From: Megascapheus bottae | Lineage: Eukaryota; Chordata; Mammalia; Rodentia; Geomyidae | Assembly: GCA_024803745.1 (NCBI GenBank) | Contig: JANJXV010000006.1 | Coordinates: 41,285,501 to 41,349,500, forward strand | Direction: 5' to 3' | Length of the DNA: 64,000 bases | Shown here: positions 31,761 through 43,378 of the stretch, piece after piece | Layout of the letters: each line of letters opens with the position of its first letter | Numbering within the stretch: position 1 is the first letter of the stretch | Notes under the pieces: model-generated | The model's database searches: none | What the model was told of the DNA's origin: nothing | Seen by the model: only the letters and a program-made list of their open reading frames with translations | Translations under genes and position numbers: made by a program

Positions 31761-33019
31761 TAAGCAAAGAACTTTTATGTCCAAATGAATAGCCAACAAA
31801 ACAGGTGTTCTGAGTGACAGTAGATTTATATTTAGAACCCTGGCTCTATGTCCTTTCCTTCAATTCCTGGACTCCTGTTTCTCAAGAGAGGTCTTGTTGG
31901 GCTCCTTCCTCACCCCGCAGTGAGTCAGCCCCACAGGCAGCCACCAGGATGTTGGGTATAACCAGAGTGACTGAGAGTGTCAGTGAGTGACTATGTGCCC
32001 AGAATGACATCACAGGTGACCTAAGCACTGGATTTTCAATGCAGCACAGCACGAGCTTCATATTAAGATACAGGAAGGACCAGTTGATGGCCCAGAATGG
32101 AATGGCTGGGCCCTCTTTTGCCAGGATCAGCTTGACTGAGCTGAATGGTGTTGCTAATACCCACTGATTGCATCTCAAGGACCACTTCCCTGAACTTAGC
32201 CCCAGTCTTGCTGTAACAAAGCTTTATTCCTGTACAGCTTCACCCACATGGGAAATTGTAGCTCTCAAACGCATGGCATTAGAGACATGGTGGGGAAAAA
32301 CATCTCTTACAATTGTATGGTGAAGAGGCAGGGGGGATTATAACTTAATTAATTTTCAGATAGCATGGAGCTATCTGAAGAAAAAGATGCATTAGCACTG
32401 TCAGGGGGTACGCTCAATGGATTTTACACCTGAACCCTCCAGGGGGCGGGGGATATGGCTCAGCGGTAGAAGTACTTCACTCACTACAAAACAGAACTCT
32501 CACTTATGAGAGGTAGAGCCTGGAGCCCCTCACCACAGGATTCCATCAGTGCCACAGTGCCCCCTCCATGCCCAGCTTGGCACTGCTGAAACAGAACTCA
32601 GTGAGAAAGGGAAGTGACAGCCTGAACCCTCCCACAGACCCATCACTCACTCACTGCTCTGGGCTGGTGCACTCAGGGCTGCTCCCCTACTCTGAAATCA
32701 GGCCCGCAGGAGCGGTGTAGAGGACAAAGAACAGGGGGACAAAAGCCTCCAGAACCCCCACCAACTCTTGTAACCCCAACCGCCTAGGATCATGAAGGAT
32801 GCCTGATGACTCCACCTAGCACACACACAATTCTTAGCATTACTCACAGGGTTTATGAAACCCCGAACACTGCACTTTTTAGTAATGATCTTTTCCAAAG
32901 CCCTATAGATACCTGAGTCTAATGTTGGCCTTTTGAATAGAATCTAACACAGGGTTCCTTCCTGATATATATATACATATACTAAGGTGCTACAATATAC
33001 TACATATAATATCTACTGT
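31761..33019. other. SINE-free intergenic stretch
   Basis: 1.3 kb; only an ID-like scrap (GGGGATATGGCTCAGCGGTA, 32,450-32,470) was noticed. No gene. Confidence 0.5.
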
Positions 33020-33060
33020 ATCTACTATTTACTGAGTATCTACTGTGTGTCAGTTACTTA
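33020..33060 (+). repeat. MIR scrap
   Basis: TTTACTGAGTATCTACTGTG, TGTCAG: the start of the MIR tail. Short. Confidence 0.4.
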
Positions 33061-33147
33061 TAGACAGTTTTCTTAAGGGGGTAACAGGAATATGCGATGT
33101 ACATATGCCAATGTTTTGATAGTAATTTAATAGTTACTAATATCTTT

Positions 33148-33385
33148 ATTTTTCTTTGTGCCAGTAATGGGACTTAAACTTAAGTCCCGGATGTTATCCC
33201 TTAGTTTTTTTCACTTAAGGCTGGTACTCTACCACTTGAACCACAGCTCTACTTATGACTTTTGGCTGATTAATTAGCAGTACGAGTCTCACAGACTTTC
33301 TTGCCCATACTAGTTTCAAACAGTGATCCTCAGATCTCAGCCTCCTGAGTAGTCAGGAAGAGGGTGTGAGCCACTGACACTCAGG
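33148..33385 (-). repeat. Family B SINE, diverged
   Basis: GTGCCAGTAATGGGACTTAA to GGTGTGAGCCACTGACACTC. Confidence 0.85.
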
Positions 33386-33427
33386 TATATGTGTCTTAAA
33401 AGTTGTGCATGCGTAACTATTAACCTA

Positions 33428-33514
33428 TGCTTTTTTTCTATGTACATGGTACTGAAGAATCGAACCCGGGCCCTTGTGCATGCTAGGCAAGCACTCTACC
33501 AAACTCCTGGTCCC
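33428..33514 (-). repeat. Family A head fragment
   Basis: CTATGTACATGGTACTGAAG to TGCTAGGCAAGCACTCTACC; right half absent. Confidence 0.75.
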
Positions 33515-33604
33515 TGTTTATCTATTTTTAACCACTGGCAAATTTAACAGTTTTATGCTTTGACTTTTATAGTAATTACCATGCAGCACACAGCCAGGCC
33601 GGCT

Positions 33605-33725
33605 ATGTTCTTCTATAGTCCTCCTACCAGTGTCAGACTAGTAGCCATTTTGCAGATGGAAAACAAAGATGAGTAACTCCCTCAGAGCCACACAGCTCCC
33701 AGTCTAACTTTGTGGTCTCAACATG
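33605..33725 (+). repeat. MIR fragment
   Basis: CATTTTGCAGATGGAAAACA, GTAACTCCCTCAGAGCCACA and CAGCTCCCAG follow MIR order. Confidence 0.65.
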
Positions 33726-34960
33726 GTTTCACACGCACCCACTTAAACAATCCTCCCCCACAGTGGCTGAGGGGAGTGACTGCAACCATTTGTACACTTT
33801 CCCTGACCGAGAAAAAGGAAGCTTAGGCTGGAAGTACAAAACCAGGCAGGTTGACTTCAGAACGCACTGTCAAGGGCGCTTCTGCCAGCAAAGCATCCGG
33901 CACTATTACAGAGAATTAGGGAGAACAGGAGGTGCTGGAAGGCCTAGGGCCTGGGGTTAAAGGGCCATGGAAAGGGCTCCCAGTCTCCACCCACCCTCTG
34001 TCCTCTGAGCCTTGGCAAGTGCTGCATCCAGTCAGTCCGGGCCCAGCACCAAGTCTGTCTCCAGATACTGCCTACCTGAAGCAGTGATGGGCAAAAACTA
34101 AATAACCAAAGGCCTTTCTTCAGGCTGCCAAAGCTGAGAAAGGCATGCAGGAAGGAGGCTGGAGATGCCCTCCACAAGAGCGCGCACACACCATCCCCAC
34201 ACTGGGGCTGTGAACCAGCTCCAATCATAATGGACTCCAGTTATCACCTCACCCTCACCACCTCTTTTCCTCTGTGTCCCTGTTCTTCTCCTCCTCTGTA
34301 CTTTCTCACTAACTGACATTTTGAAATACTCCACCACTTGCCCAAAATGTACTCATACCATCCCATAATTCCAGAACTACTTGAAATAAGTAAGTAATAA
34401 CTAAGTAGCTCTTGGCTGGTAATGGGGCTTATTATGTCAGATGGAAAAGAAATGGTGTTTCAACTCTTCTTGTTCCCATAAATCACCACTCCTCAAGCAC
34501 ACAGCAAATGTCTAGGATTGATGTCTGGGATGCTTATTGAATAAATTTACATTTCTTTTAAACTTGTGTAATGAACTCTAATTTTGGAGCAATAAAAACC
34601 ATTTGTGTTGACAATATTACTGTAAAAAATGATCTGTTTGTCCTCATACATATCTCATTCAGCTAAGTGCTCATGTGGATTCTTTATGTGGTGCAGAGAC
34701 TTTTAATGCCTCTCCTGCCTGAGACCCCTCCAACGACTGCTGTCTCAGGGTCAGTGAGGGAAAAGTCTGGGAGGAATTTTCCATTACCCCAGATTGTCAG
34801 CATCCTCCAAGTTTATTGTTTGTTTCCACATATAACTCTGTAACTAGGTACTCCATGATAATGTCTCAGCATCAAACAGGCCTGGCTCAATCTCAGTCCA
34901 TAATTCCACTCTCTCAAGTACACAAAGAGCACAAGTAGATAAAGATGGAAGCAGGAACTG
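33726..34960. other. Intergenic, SINE-free
   Basis: 1.2 kb without recognised repeats or genes. Open frames at 33,944-34,337 have no family signal. Confidence 0.5.
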
Positions 34961-34963
34961 AGG

Positions 34964-35062
34964 AAGAGTGAGGGAAGGGGTAACATTTTTCGAAAGAAAT
35001 ACATGCTCTACCTTATATAACTCCTCTATATATCACCCTTATAATAACGATAATTTTCTAAA
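34964..35062 (+). repeat. Unclassified repeat W, copy 2
   Basis: GAGGGAAGGGGTAACATTTT, GAAAGAAATACATGCTCTAC, ATATCACCCTTATAATAACG; same word order as copies 1, 3 and 4. Confidence 0.5.
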
Positions 35063-35087
35063 GATGGAAGCATTGTTTTCAATGGTA

Positions 35088-35180
35088 AAACACAGGGAGC
35101 AACCAAAATATCCATCTCCACGAAAATGAATAACAATAGTGGCATATCATACAAGAATGAAAAGTAGTGGTTCGGATCAT
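35088..35180 (+). mobile_element. Probable L1 fragment
   Basis: AGCAACCAAAATATCCATCT, AATAGTGGCATATCATACAA, GAATGAAAAG: the L1 'CCAAATGTCCATC..TACAATGGAAT' region. Confidence 0.55.
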
Positions 35181-35404
35181 GACACTTGGGTAGACTCATT
35201 ATCAACTGCTCATAGGAGAAAAATGGGACACATTTCTGTTCTACAGTTAGTGTTTGAGGTCCCCCCTCCCATGCAGCAAGATTGGCCATACTGCATAAGA
35301 ACACAATGGGAGTCTGATGGAATTATACATCATCCACGGAGATAAACAAACTCAGTCTTTGTATTGGAAATGGAAGGCCAAAGGAATCTTTAATAACAAC
35401 AACA

Positions 35405-35620
35405 AGCTGGGTGCCTGTGGCTGTAATCCTAGCTATTCAGAAGGCTGAGATCTGAGGGCTGCAGTTTGAAGCCAGCTCAGGCAGAAAAGTCCATGAGACT
35501 CTTATCTCCAAAAAACCACTCAAAAATGCCAGAAGTGGTTCTGTGGTTCAAGTGGTAAGCGCTAGCCTTGAACACTAAGAGGCTCAGGGACAGCATTCAA
35601 GCTCTGGGACAAGGCTGTAG
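35405..35620 (+). repeat. Family B SINE
   Basis: GCTGGGTGCCTGTGGCTGTA to CATTCAAGCTCTGGG. Confidence 0.85.
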
Positions 35621-35655
35621 GGGGGGGTGTGTGGGGAAACATGCAATAACAAAAC

Positions 35656-35659
35656 ACAA

Positions 35660-35698
<39 letters not shown>
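35656..35698 (+). repeat. (AC)n microsatellite
   Basis: Interrupted once by AAAC. Confidence 0.93.
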
Positions 35699-35699
35699 A

Positions 35700-35895
35700 T
35701 AGTTACTGAGTACTTCCTGTGGCAGCCAGTATCTTAAATATTTACATGTTTTAAATCAATTAATTCTCCCGACATCCTAATAAAGTAGACACTAGTAGCA
35801 TCTATATTTCATAGATAAATTAAGGCACAGAGGAGACAGGAACTGCCCAAGGCTACACGGTATGGTTAGGAAATGAACCCCAACAGTCCATCTCC
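35700..35895 (+). repeat. MIR element
   Basis: TACTGAGTACTTCCTGTGGC, TCAATTAATTCTCCCGACAT, TTTCATAGATAAATTAAGGC, GAACTGCCCAAGGCTACACG, AAATGAACCCC: nearly the full MIR order. Confidence 0.85.
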
Positions 35896-36051
35896 TGAGC
35901 CTGTGAGTTTAGCTATCATGGAGAAATGTCAAATAAATAAGTGGATTCTTCTTTATATAAGAAATTAGCATGGTAAACCTAAAAACACGTGTGTAGATTA
36001 TAAAGCCAGGTACTATTAATATATAAATGTTTTATGTAAAATTTTCCTTTT

Positions 36052-36294
36052 CTTTTTTTTTTGAGGGGGGGGTGTGGTTAGGGGGTTTGAACTTGGCCTG
36101 GGCATTGTCCCTGAGCTCTTCAGCTCAAGGCTACTGCCCTACCCTTGAACCAAGCCCCATTTCCCATTTTCTAGAGGTTTATTGGAGATAAGAGTCCAAG
36201 GTCCTTTTGTGCTTGGGCTGGCTTTGAACCTTGATCCTCAGATCTCAGCCTTCTGAGTAGTTAGGATTACAGATGTGAGCCACCGCACCCGGGC
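36052..36294 (-). repeat. Family B SINE
   Basis: GGGGGTTTGAACTTGGCCTG to GATGTGAGCCACCGCACCC. Confidence 0.9.
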
Positions 36295-36295
36295 T

Positions 36296-36376
36296 CCTTT
36301 TCCTTTTCTTTTCTTTCCTTCCTTTCACCCCTACTCCCCCCTCCTGCAGTGTTGTTGTTGTTGTTGTTGCTGTTGT
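36296..36376 (+). repeat. Pyrimidine-rich patch and (GTT)n
   Basis: CTTTTCTTTTCTTTCCTTCC then GTTGTTGTTGTTGTTGTTGC. Confidence 0.85.
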
Positions 36377-36380
36377 TTTG

Positions 36381-36602
36381 GGGGCCAGTACTGGAGTTTG
36401 AATTCGAAGCCTAGGACTCTTGTTTAGTTTTCTTTTTGCTCAAGGCATCACCTGAAGAACACCTCCACTTCAGTTTTCTGCAGGTTAATTGGAGAACAGT
36501 GTCTCACAGATTTTCCTGCCCAGGCTAGCTTTAAATCACAATCCACAGATCTCCGCCTCTTGAGCATCTAGGATTACAGGTGTGAGCTACTGATACCTGG
36601 AT
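36381..36602 (-). repeat. Family B SINE, diverged
   Basis: GCCAGTACTGGAGTTTGAAT to CAGGTGTGAGCTACTGATAC. Confidence 0.82.
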
Positions 36603-36740
36603 TGTATAAGGATTCTTAAATAGACTGGAAGCAGCTATATTACCCCCAAGAAATGCTTCATGGGTAAAAAAAAGAAGAGGAAAATAATAAAATAGTTACC
36701 GGTCTCTCTAGCATTTTATCATTAAAAAAACCACAAAAAT

Positions 36741-36874
36741 CTAGGTAGGCATGGTGGTGTCTAACCATTTTCTAGTTACTTGAGAAGCTGAGGTCAGAGG
36801 ATCACTTGAATTCAGGCATTTGAGACCAGGCTGGGCGACATAAAGAGACAGTCATCTTAAACAAAAAAGAAAAA
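36741..36874 (+). repeat. B1 monomer
   Basis: GTAGGCATGGTGGTGTCTAA, GAGAAGCTGAGGTCAGAGGA, GAGACCAGGCTGGGCGACAT, A-rich tail; no right half. Confidence 0.85.
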
Positions 36875-36912
36875 GGAAATTTTAAAAAAAGGTAATATAA
36901 ATACAAATTTCT

Positions 36913-37295
36913 TTTTTTCCTATTTATTTATTTATTTATTTATTGCCATTTCTGGGACTTGAACTCAGGGGCTGGCTTTGTCCCTCTCTGTGCTCAAGGC
37001 TAGCACCCTGCCACTTGAGCCACAGTACTACTTCTGACTTTTTCTGAGTAGTTTATTGGAGGGAGATAAGAGTCTCACTGAGGAAGTGGTGCTGTGGGTC
37101 AAGGAGTAGGGTGGTAGCCTTGAGATGAAGAGCTCAGGGATAACACCCAGGCCCAGAGTTCAAGCCCATGACTGACCAAAATAAAAAAGTCTCCCTGACT
37201 TTCATGCCCAGGCTGGCTTTGAACTGCCATGAGCCTCAGATCTGAGCCTCCTAAGTAGCTAGAATTACAGGTATGAGTCACCAGCACCTGGTTAC
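36913..37295 (-). repeat. Family B SINE holding a truncated SINE
   Basis: Outer copy with (TTTA)n tail, flanked by AAATACAAATTTCT (36899-36912, 37296-37309) and interrupted at 37,082-37,187. Confidence 0.9.
37082..37187 (+). repeat. 5'-truncated family B SINE (right half only)
   Basis: GGAAGTGGTGCTGTGGGTCA to CATGACTGACCAAAATAAAA. Flanked by AGTCTCACTGA (37071-37081) and AGTCTCCCTGA (37188-37198). Confidence 0.88.
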
Positions 37296-37309
37296 AAATA
37301 CAAATTTCT

Positions 37310-37605
37310 AGCAGTAAATTCTTTATAATAGAAATACAGGAGTTCATTATTTTATTCCTTGAATTTTTTTTTTCTAAATGAAAAGCTGTTTAGCAGGAAG
37401 GAACTTAAGTGAGCGACTGACCTGAGTTTTAGGTTCCTAATTTATGCAAGAAATGTTGAAGATGTTAATCTGCCTCTACCAGGTCACATGAGTGAAGTGA
37501 CTTATCAGTATTAGAGAAATTAGAAACTGTAAAACCTTAACTGAAAATAACTAAAACACAAAGAGATGGTGGAACAGGGAAGCAATTAGGCCCTGACTTC
37601 AAACC

Positions 37606-37610
<5 letters not shown>
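37310..37610. other. Intergenic, nothing recognised
   Basis: AT-rich; no clear repeat. Confidence 0.5.

Positions 37611-37672
<62 letters not shown>
37611..37672 (+). repeat. (GT)n(AT)n compound microsatellite
   Basis: About 16 GT then about 15 AT units, alternating purine-pyrimidine throughout. Confidence 0.95.
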
Positions 37673-37674
<2 letters not shown>

Positions 37675-37796
37675 CAGAGAAATGAAAGGAGAAGAGGAAT
37701 GATCCTGTCTAGCCAGAGCCAGCACAGGGACGCAAGCAGAGAACAGAGATGCTCTGTGCTGGAAAACAGGAGAGGACAGGAGGGCACAGGAGAGGG

Positions 37797-37864
37797 TAGG
37801 CTCAAGGATAATGCCTAGGCCCAGAGTTCAAGCCCCATAAGCAAAAAAAAAAAAAAAAAAAAAG
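37797..37864 (+). repeat. Family B tail fragment
   Basis: TAGGCTCAAGGATAATGCCT, TTCAAGCCCCATAAGC and an A21 tail. Confidence 0.75.
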
Positions 37865-38012
37865 CCTCCAATGGACAATGCTAATGAGTAAGCCAATTTG
37901 TGATTTGTGGCCAAATAAAACCCAATCTTTCCGAAAAGCATGTTTTTAAATCCAGGCAGCCACCAGTATATCATTCACACTGCTTAGCATTCAATAAAAA
38001 AATTCTTAGATA

Positions 38013-38250
38013 AGCCAGGCATTGGTGGCTCACACCTGTAATCTTAGCTACGCAGGAGGCAGAGATCTGAGGATCAAGGTTCAAAGCCAGCCCCAGCACA
38101 AAAGGACCAATTAATCTCTCCAATTAACCTCTAGAATACTGGAAGCGGGGCTTGGTTCAAGAGTAGGGTGGTAGCCTTGAACAGAAGAGCTCAGGGACAG
38201 CACCCAGGCTGAGTTCAGTGCCCATGACCCACAAAAAAAAGAAAGAAAGA
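38013..38250 (+). repeat. Family B SINE with target duplication
   Basis: AAAATTCTTAGAT before and AAGATTCTTAGAT after (one mismatch); tail (GAAA)n. Confidence 0.9.
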
Positions 38251-38387
38251 AAAGATTCTTAGATATGCAGGAAACTAGAAAAATGTGACCCATAGTGAGA
38301 TGAAAATTCACTCAATAAAAACAAGGCTCAAAATGACAGTGGATAAAATCCTAGTTAATGATATCCTGGTTTGTTCCCCCCCACACC

Positions 38388-38441
38388 CCCCAAGTCTCCT
38401 GAGTAGCTAGGATTATAGGCCTGAGCTACTGGCACCCAGCA
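38388..38441 (-). repeat. Family B head fragment
   Basis: TCTCCTGAGTAGCTAGGATT to GAGCTACTGGCACCCAGC. Confidence 0.8.
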
Positions 38442-38479
38442 TAAAAGCTATTTTTTTTAAAGAACTTCAAAAACAACTT

Positions 38480-39110
38480 TCAAAATTATGTATCATGAAA
38501 AGCTTACTGGAAAGCTTAACCCCATTAAGAAACAGTGAACTTGCAGATAAGACTATTTAAACTATTCAAACTGGAACACAGAAGACATGTACGCCAAAAT
38601 ACCTGACAAAAGGAACAGTCTTAGGGACCTGAGGCAAAAAATACAGCAAGTGGATTAGCATATGCTCAATTAGAATGCCAGGGGAAAGGGGAAAGATATG
38701 AATACTTAAAGCAATAATGACCAAAAATGTATCCAAATTTCACTTAAAAATATAAATCCAAAAACCTCAATATCTTCCACACATTATTAACAAAAAAGGA
38801 AATCATCAAAAAGACATTATCGCAAGACATGGTGGTACACTGCCTATAATTCTAACACTTGGGAAGCTGAGATAGGAGAATTATGAGTTCTAGGCCACGC
38901 TGCGCTATATAACAAAACATTAAAAGATAGGCTAAAAACTGCCACTAATACAATAAAAAGAGGGAAGGAGTCAAAAGAAAGAGAAATGGCATCTCTCAGG
39001 CAATAGGGAACATTATCAAGATAAAATTCTATGTGCATGAAAGCATTTCTCAAAATTATAGGTGAATAAAACCGGTAACCTGAATGAATGGAAAACTAAA
39101 GCAGATATAT
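38480..39110 (+). mobile_element. Probable L1 5'-half fragment with a B1 inserted
   Basis: ATGTATCCAAATTTCACTTA, ATAAATCCAAAAACCTCAAT, TTCTATGTGCATGAAAGCAT, TTCTCAAAATTATAGGTGAA parallel the end of L1 ORF1. Strongly decayed. Confidence 0.5.
38822..38925 (+). repeat. B1 monomer
   Basis: AGACATGGTGGTACACTGCC, CTAACACTTGGGAAGCTGAG, CTATATAACAAAAC. Confidence 0.8.
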
Positions 39111-39738
39111 AAAATCTGAAATAAGCCTGTGCTCTGGTGGCAGATTTCCTGAAGGAATAGAAAAGTGCTTGAATCTATCTTGCTAATGCTGATCTTATAC
39201 ATGAACAGAGCCCAGTGAGACGATGCTCAGAATGACACCTGGGGCACAGTCAATCACGAAGAAACAGAGCTGCAGTGGGGTCATGCATCCCATCCATGCA
39301 CGTGCCTTAGGTTTCATCCTGCACCCTGAAGCGCCTACCATGCACCGAGCCCAGAGGAAATGCTGCATTTCAATGTGTACATGAGGTCAGCACAGTGACC
39401 TTACAGTTTTCCCAACACTCTTAAACCACTTTTCCATTCTCCCCTATAATTCTCCCTATGAGTTCCCCCAGATATAGCCTTTGATTTGTATTTCATCACT
39501 ACCATCTGCATGATTAATAGAAAACTCCAATGATATTTTTAAGCTATACAATACATAAAAGTTTGGGGAAATTAGGAAGAAAAGCAAATAGTATAAAGCA
39601 AACAAATTAGATAAATTGTACAGATTAGTTTAGAAACATAAGATTCCAATAAGCAAAAAGAAATACACTTCACTGCTATGCCACTGCCTACATTCCAAAA
39701 GATATTGTTCCAAGCTATAAGAATATATATTATGTAAA

Positions 39739-39744
<6 letters not shown>
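39111..39744. other. Intergenic, nothing recognised
   Basis: No clear feature. Confidence 0.5.
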
Positions 39745-39769
<25 letters not shown>

Positions 39770-39770
39770 T
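39735..39770 (+). repeat. (TA)n/(AC)n microsatellite
   Basis: ATATATATTACACACACAC. Confidence 0.9.
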
Positions 39771-39780
39771 TAGAGAATAT

Positions 39781-40010
39781 CAGCCAAGTGCCAGTGTTTC
39801 ATGTCTAAACTCATAGCTATTCAGGAGGCTGAGATCTAAGAATTGCAGTTTGAAGCCTATCTAGGTTAGAAAAGTGAGACTTCATCTCCAGTTGACCAGC
39901 AAAAAGACAGGTGGAGGTATGGCTCAAGTGGCAGAGTGCCAGGCATTGTGTAAGCAAGCTGAACAAGTACAAGGGGCTAAGTTCAAACCCTGGCACCACC
40001 TAGAAAGGAA
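39781..40010 (+). repeat. B1-ID composite SINE
   Basis: AGCCAAGTGCCAGTGTTTCA head; right half with TATGGCTCAAGTGGCAGAG and TTCAAACCCTGGCACCACC. Confidence 0.8.
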
Positions 40011-40255
40011 AGAGAGAAGAAAGAAATGTATAGCAAGCATCTACAGATATATTCAGGCCTTACATTAAGACATATGTATCTATCTACCCTGTCCTGGGTA
40101 AGGTACAGCCATCACTACATGGCTTTAGCAGTGAGGATTTTTCAAATGGCCTTGAATCTCAAAGTATATCTTCGGTGGCTTTGAGAATGCTACCTGCCCT
40201 CCTAAAAATCTTGTGTCAATCACCCAATAGTTATTATATTAAAAAATACTGAATG

Positions 40256-40443
40256 GGCTGGGAATGTGGCTCAGTAATAGTGTGCTTGCCTAGCACACAT
40301 GAAGCCCTCAGTACCACATAAAGAGAAAAGGCCAGAAATGGTGATTTGGCTCAAGTGGTAGAGCACTAGCCTTGAGCACAGGCAGGATCAAGGACAGAGC
40401 CCAGGCCCTGACTTCAAGTCCCAGGTGGTCAAAAAAAAAAAAT
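40256..40443 (+). repeat. Family A SINE
   Basis: GGGCTGGGAATGTGGCTCAG, box B region partly deleted, tail A12. Confidence 0.88.
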
Positions 40444-40452
40444 TGTACTGAA

Positions 40453-40664
40453 GCTGGGTGCCAATGACTCACCTCTGTAATCCTAGCGAAGATCTGAGGA
40501 TTAGAAGCCAGACCAGGCAGGTAAGTCCATCCATGAATCTCTTATCTCCAATGAACCACCAGAAAGTGGCACTGTGGCTCAAGTGGTAGAGTGCCAGCCA
40601 TAAGAAATGAAGCTGAAAACTAGTGCCCAAACTTCAAGTTGCAGCCCCAGTGTAGGCATTAAAA
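40453..40664 (+). repeat. Family B SINE
   Basis: AGCTGGGTGCCAATGACTCA with a deletion in the head. Confidence 0.85.
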
Positions 40665-40799
40665 TATACTTTTTTAAGAGCAGCTGACATTCTTTCAGTG
40701 CCTGTGCACCCAGCAATGGAATGTTACAATGTGGGACTGGAGAAACACATACTCAAACACATTTCTTCCAACATCTCCAAAGGCCAACCAAACTTGTCT

Positions 40800-41015
40800 T
40801 TTCTACCAATACTGGGGCTTGAACTCAGAGTCCAGCTTTTTGCCCTAAGCTAGCATGCTACCACTTGAGCCACTGATCCACTTCCAGATTTTTTTTTTTG
40901 TAGTTAATTGGAGATGAGGCTCACAGACTTTCCTGCTGGAGCTGGCTCTGAACAGTGACTCTCACATGTCTGCCTCCTGGGTAGCTAGGATAAAGTGTGA
41001 GTCACCAGCACCCAT
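40800..41015 (-). repeat. Family B SINE
   Basis: ACCAATACTGGGGCTTGAAC to GTGTGAGTCACCAGCACCC. Confidence 0.85.
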
Positions 41016-41785
41016 CTTGTGGCATATTTTATTGAAATGTATAGCAACCTCTCTCTTCCCTTACAGGAGCTGTCTGAACTGAAATCCCAGAAACTTCACA
41101 GAAGAGACAAACCCATACACTTTCACGAGCTTTCTCTCCTATCTTCTGGTTACTGTATTATTTATGTTTTATTACTACTTTCTGCTCATCAAATCTAATT
41201 AAACCTGTCATGAACACAGTGGTTCATGCAATGTTGTGTGAATGTCAAACTGTCCTAGGTTTTTATGGATTATATTATGAGAAAACAGGACAAGCTAGTT
41301 CTAAGGCAAGGCTGAAAATATACTGGGTTGTTGTTTTGTTGGTTTGTTGGTTTGTTGGTTTTTCCCTGTATGGTGAAAGCAAGTTTTTCTGGTGATGCAT
41401 GCCAATTGGTGAAGTGGAAAGTATTTTCTAGGTAACTATCTGAATAGCAGGAGTCAGCAGCTATATTCACTTGCTCCCAAACCTTCAAGAACATTCTTCT
41501 AATTCTGGCTCTTCTAACTCTGCAAGGGCGATGCAGGCAGTCCCAAGAGGATGGGAGGAACAGTAGCCCTTTGCATCTTCTCTTTCTTCCCCTGTAGGAC
41601 TGCTTCCTCTTCAGCATCATTTCCTCCTGTGAAACTCCTTGCCAGTTTCCCCAGGCATGCATGTGGAGGCAAGTGGAGGCTCGATAGGTCTTAAAGACAG
41701 AGACATCATCTAGTAAGGCAACTAATCCAAAGGAAACAATTTCAGAATCTTCAAGGCTGAGAATAGCTGTTCTCAGGGGTGGTTT
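41016..41785. other. Intergenic, nothing recognised
   Basis: A (GGTTT)n-like run at 41,325-41,360; a 130-codon open frame at 41,270-41,662 has no family signal. Confidence 0.5.
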
Positions 41786-42020
41786 GGCCAGGCATGGTGG
41801 TTCATACCTGTAATCTTAGCTTACGAAAAGGTTGAAATCTGAGAATCTTGGTACGAGCCAGCCCAGGAAGAAAAGAGAGACTCTCATCTCCAATGAATAA
41901 GCAAAATAACAGAAGGGGAGATGTGGCTCAAATGGTAGAGCACCAGCCTTGAACAACAACAACAACAAAAAGCTGAGCAAGAGAATGAGAAGCCCTGAGT
42001 TCAAGCTCCTAGAGGAGCAA
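41786..42020 (+). repeat. Family B SINE
   Basis: GGCCAGGCATGGTGGTTCAT to TTCAAGCTCCTAGAGG with an internal (CAA)n. Confidence 0.85.
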
Positions 42021-42488
42021 CATTTTAAAAACGTAAGAGTAGTCTGTTTAGCAAGACACACTCACAGAGAGCTAGAAATTCTAGATCCCAAACTTCTTCA
42101 CTCAGAAGTCCTCCGTTTCACCCTTTAGAAGGTTCCATTCCTTCTCATCATTGTCTTAATTCTCTCAAAAGAGACCTGGCCAGGCGTGAGTTGAGTTAAA
42201 TTTTGTGATTCCTCTTCAGCAAGATTGGTTCTGTGGCTGCAAGAAGTGAGGCTATTTTAGAAACTCTCTAGTTTAAAAGCTCTTTTGACTTTGAAGACTA
42301 GAGCTGAAAAGTTAAACATCTAAGATTGCCAATTTTTTTCCCTCTAAGTACTCTAAGACACCCAGAAACACTCCCCGACTTCCTACCATGTTTTCTAGTC
42401 CACAAGAGTCTCCTACAGCAGCTTACTCCCCAAAGGCACACTTTGATCACAAGTACTCAAATGAGTTTCAGCATCAAACTAAGCCTAC
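42021..42488. other. Intergenic, nothing recognised
   Basis: Unique-looking. Confidence 0.5.

Positions 42489-42536
<48 letters not shown>
42489..42536 (+). repeat. (AC)n microsatellite
   Basis: About 23 units. Confidence 0.96.
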
Positions 42537-42537
<1 letters not shown>

Positions 42538-42565
42538 CCTTTCAGATTTTACAGCTCATTTGGAC

Positions 42566-42787
42566 TCATATTTATTTATTTATTTATTTATTTATATATT
42601 TTGCCAGTCCTGGGCTTGAGCTCTGGGCCTGAGCACTGTCCTTGGACTTTCTCAAGGCTAGAGCTCTACCACTTGCGCCTCAGCCCCACTTCCGGCTTTT
42701 TTTTCTATGTATGTAGTACTGAGGAATCAAACCCAGGTCTTCGTGCATGCTAGGCAAGCACTCTACCACTAGGCCAAACTCCCAGCC
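42566..42787 (-). repeat. Family A SINE with (TTTA)n tail
   Basis: Full length, GCCAGTCCTGGGCTTGAGCT to AGGCCAAACTCCCAGCCCC. Confidence 0.92.
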
Positions 42788-42817
42788 CCATCATTTATAT
42801 TTTAAAAGTATAGGTAT

Positions 42818-43045
42818 CCAGGCGTTGGTGGCTCATCCCTGTAATCTTAGCTATTCAAGAGACTGAGATCTGAGGATCACAACTTGGAACCAGTCCAGTA
42901 GGAAAATCCATGCGGCTCTCAGCTTCAATTAGCCACCAAAGCCAGAAGCAGAGCTGTGGCTCTAGCCTTGAGCAAAAAAAAAAACACTAAGGGAAAGCAC
43001 CCAGGCCCTGAGTTCAAGCTTCAGTAGTAGCACAAAAATACAAAA
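42818..43045 (+). repeat. Family B SINE
   Basis: ATCCAGGCGTTGGTGGCTCA to TTCAAGCTTCAGTAGTAGC; part of the right half deleted. Confidence 0.85.
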
Positions 43046-43137
43046 ATAAAAGTATAAAGATTACAAATCTGTTATAACATAGCTATATTGAAGGGAGAAG
43101 GGAAAAGAGATGGGAGCTGATTGGATAAATCAGGCCT

Positions 43138-43369
43138 TTCCCCCCCTCCCCAGTCATGGGGCTTGAACTTTGGGCTTGGACACTCACTATCCCTGAGCTC
43201 TTCAACCCAAGGATATTGCTCTACCTCTTGAGCCACAGCACCACTTCTGGTTTTCTGGAGGTTAGCTGGAAATAACCCATTCTGTGCCCAGACTGGCTTT
43301 GAATCGTAATCCTCAGATCTCAGCCTCCTGAGTAGCTGGGATTACAGGCATGACCCACCAGCGCCCTGC
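43138..43369 (-). repeat. Family B SINE with duplication
   Basis: AAATCAGGC before and after the element. Confidence 0.88.
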
Positions 43370-43378
43370 AAATCAGGC

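Noticed and set aside
41270..41662. 130-codon minus-strand open frame
   Set aside because: No domain, no splice context, no recognisable family; expected by chance in 64 kb.
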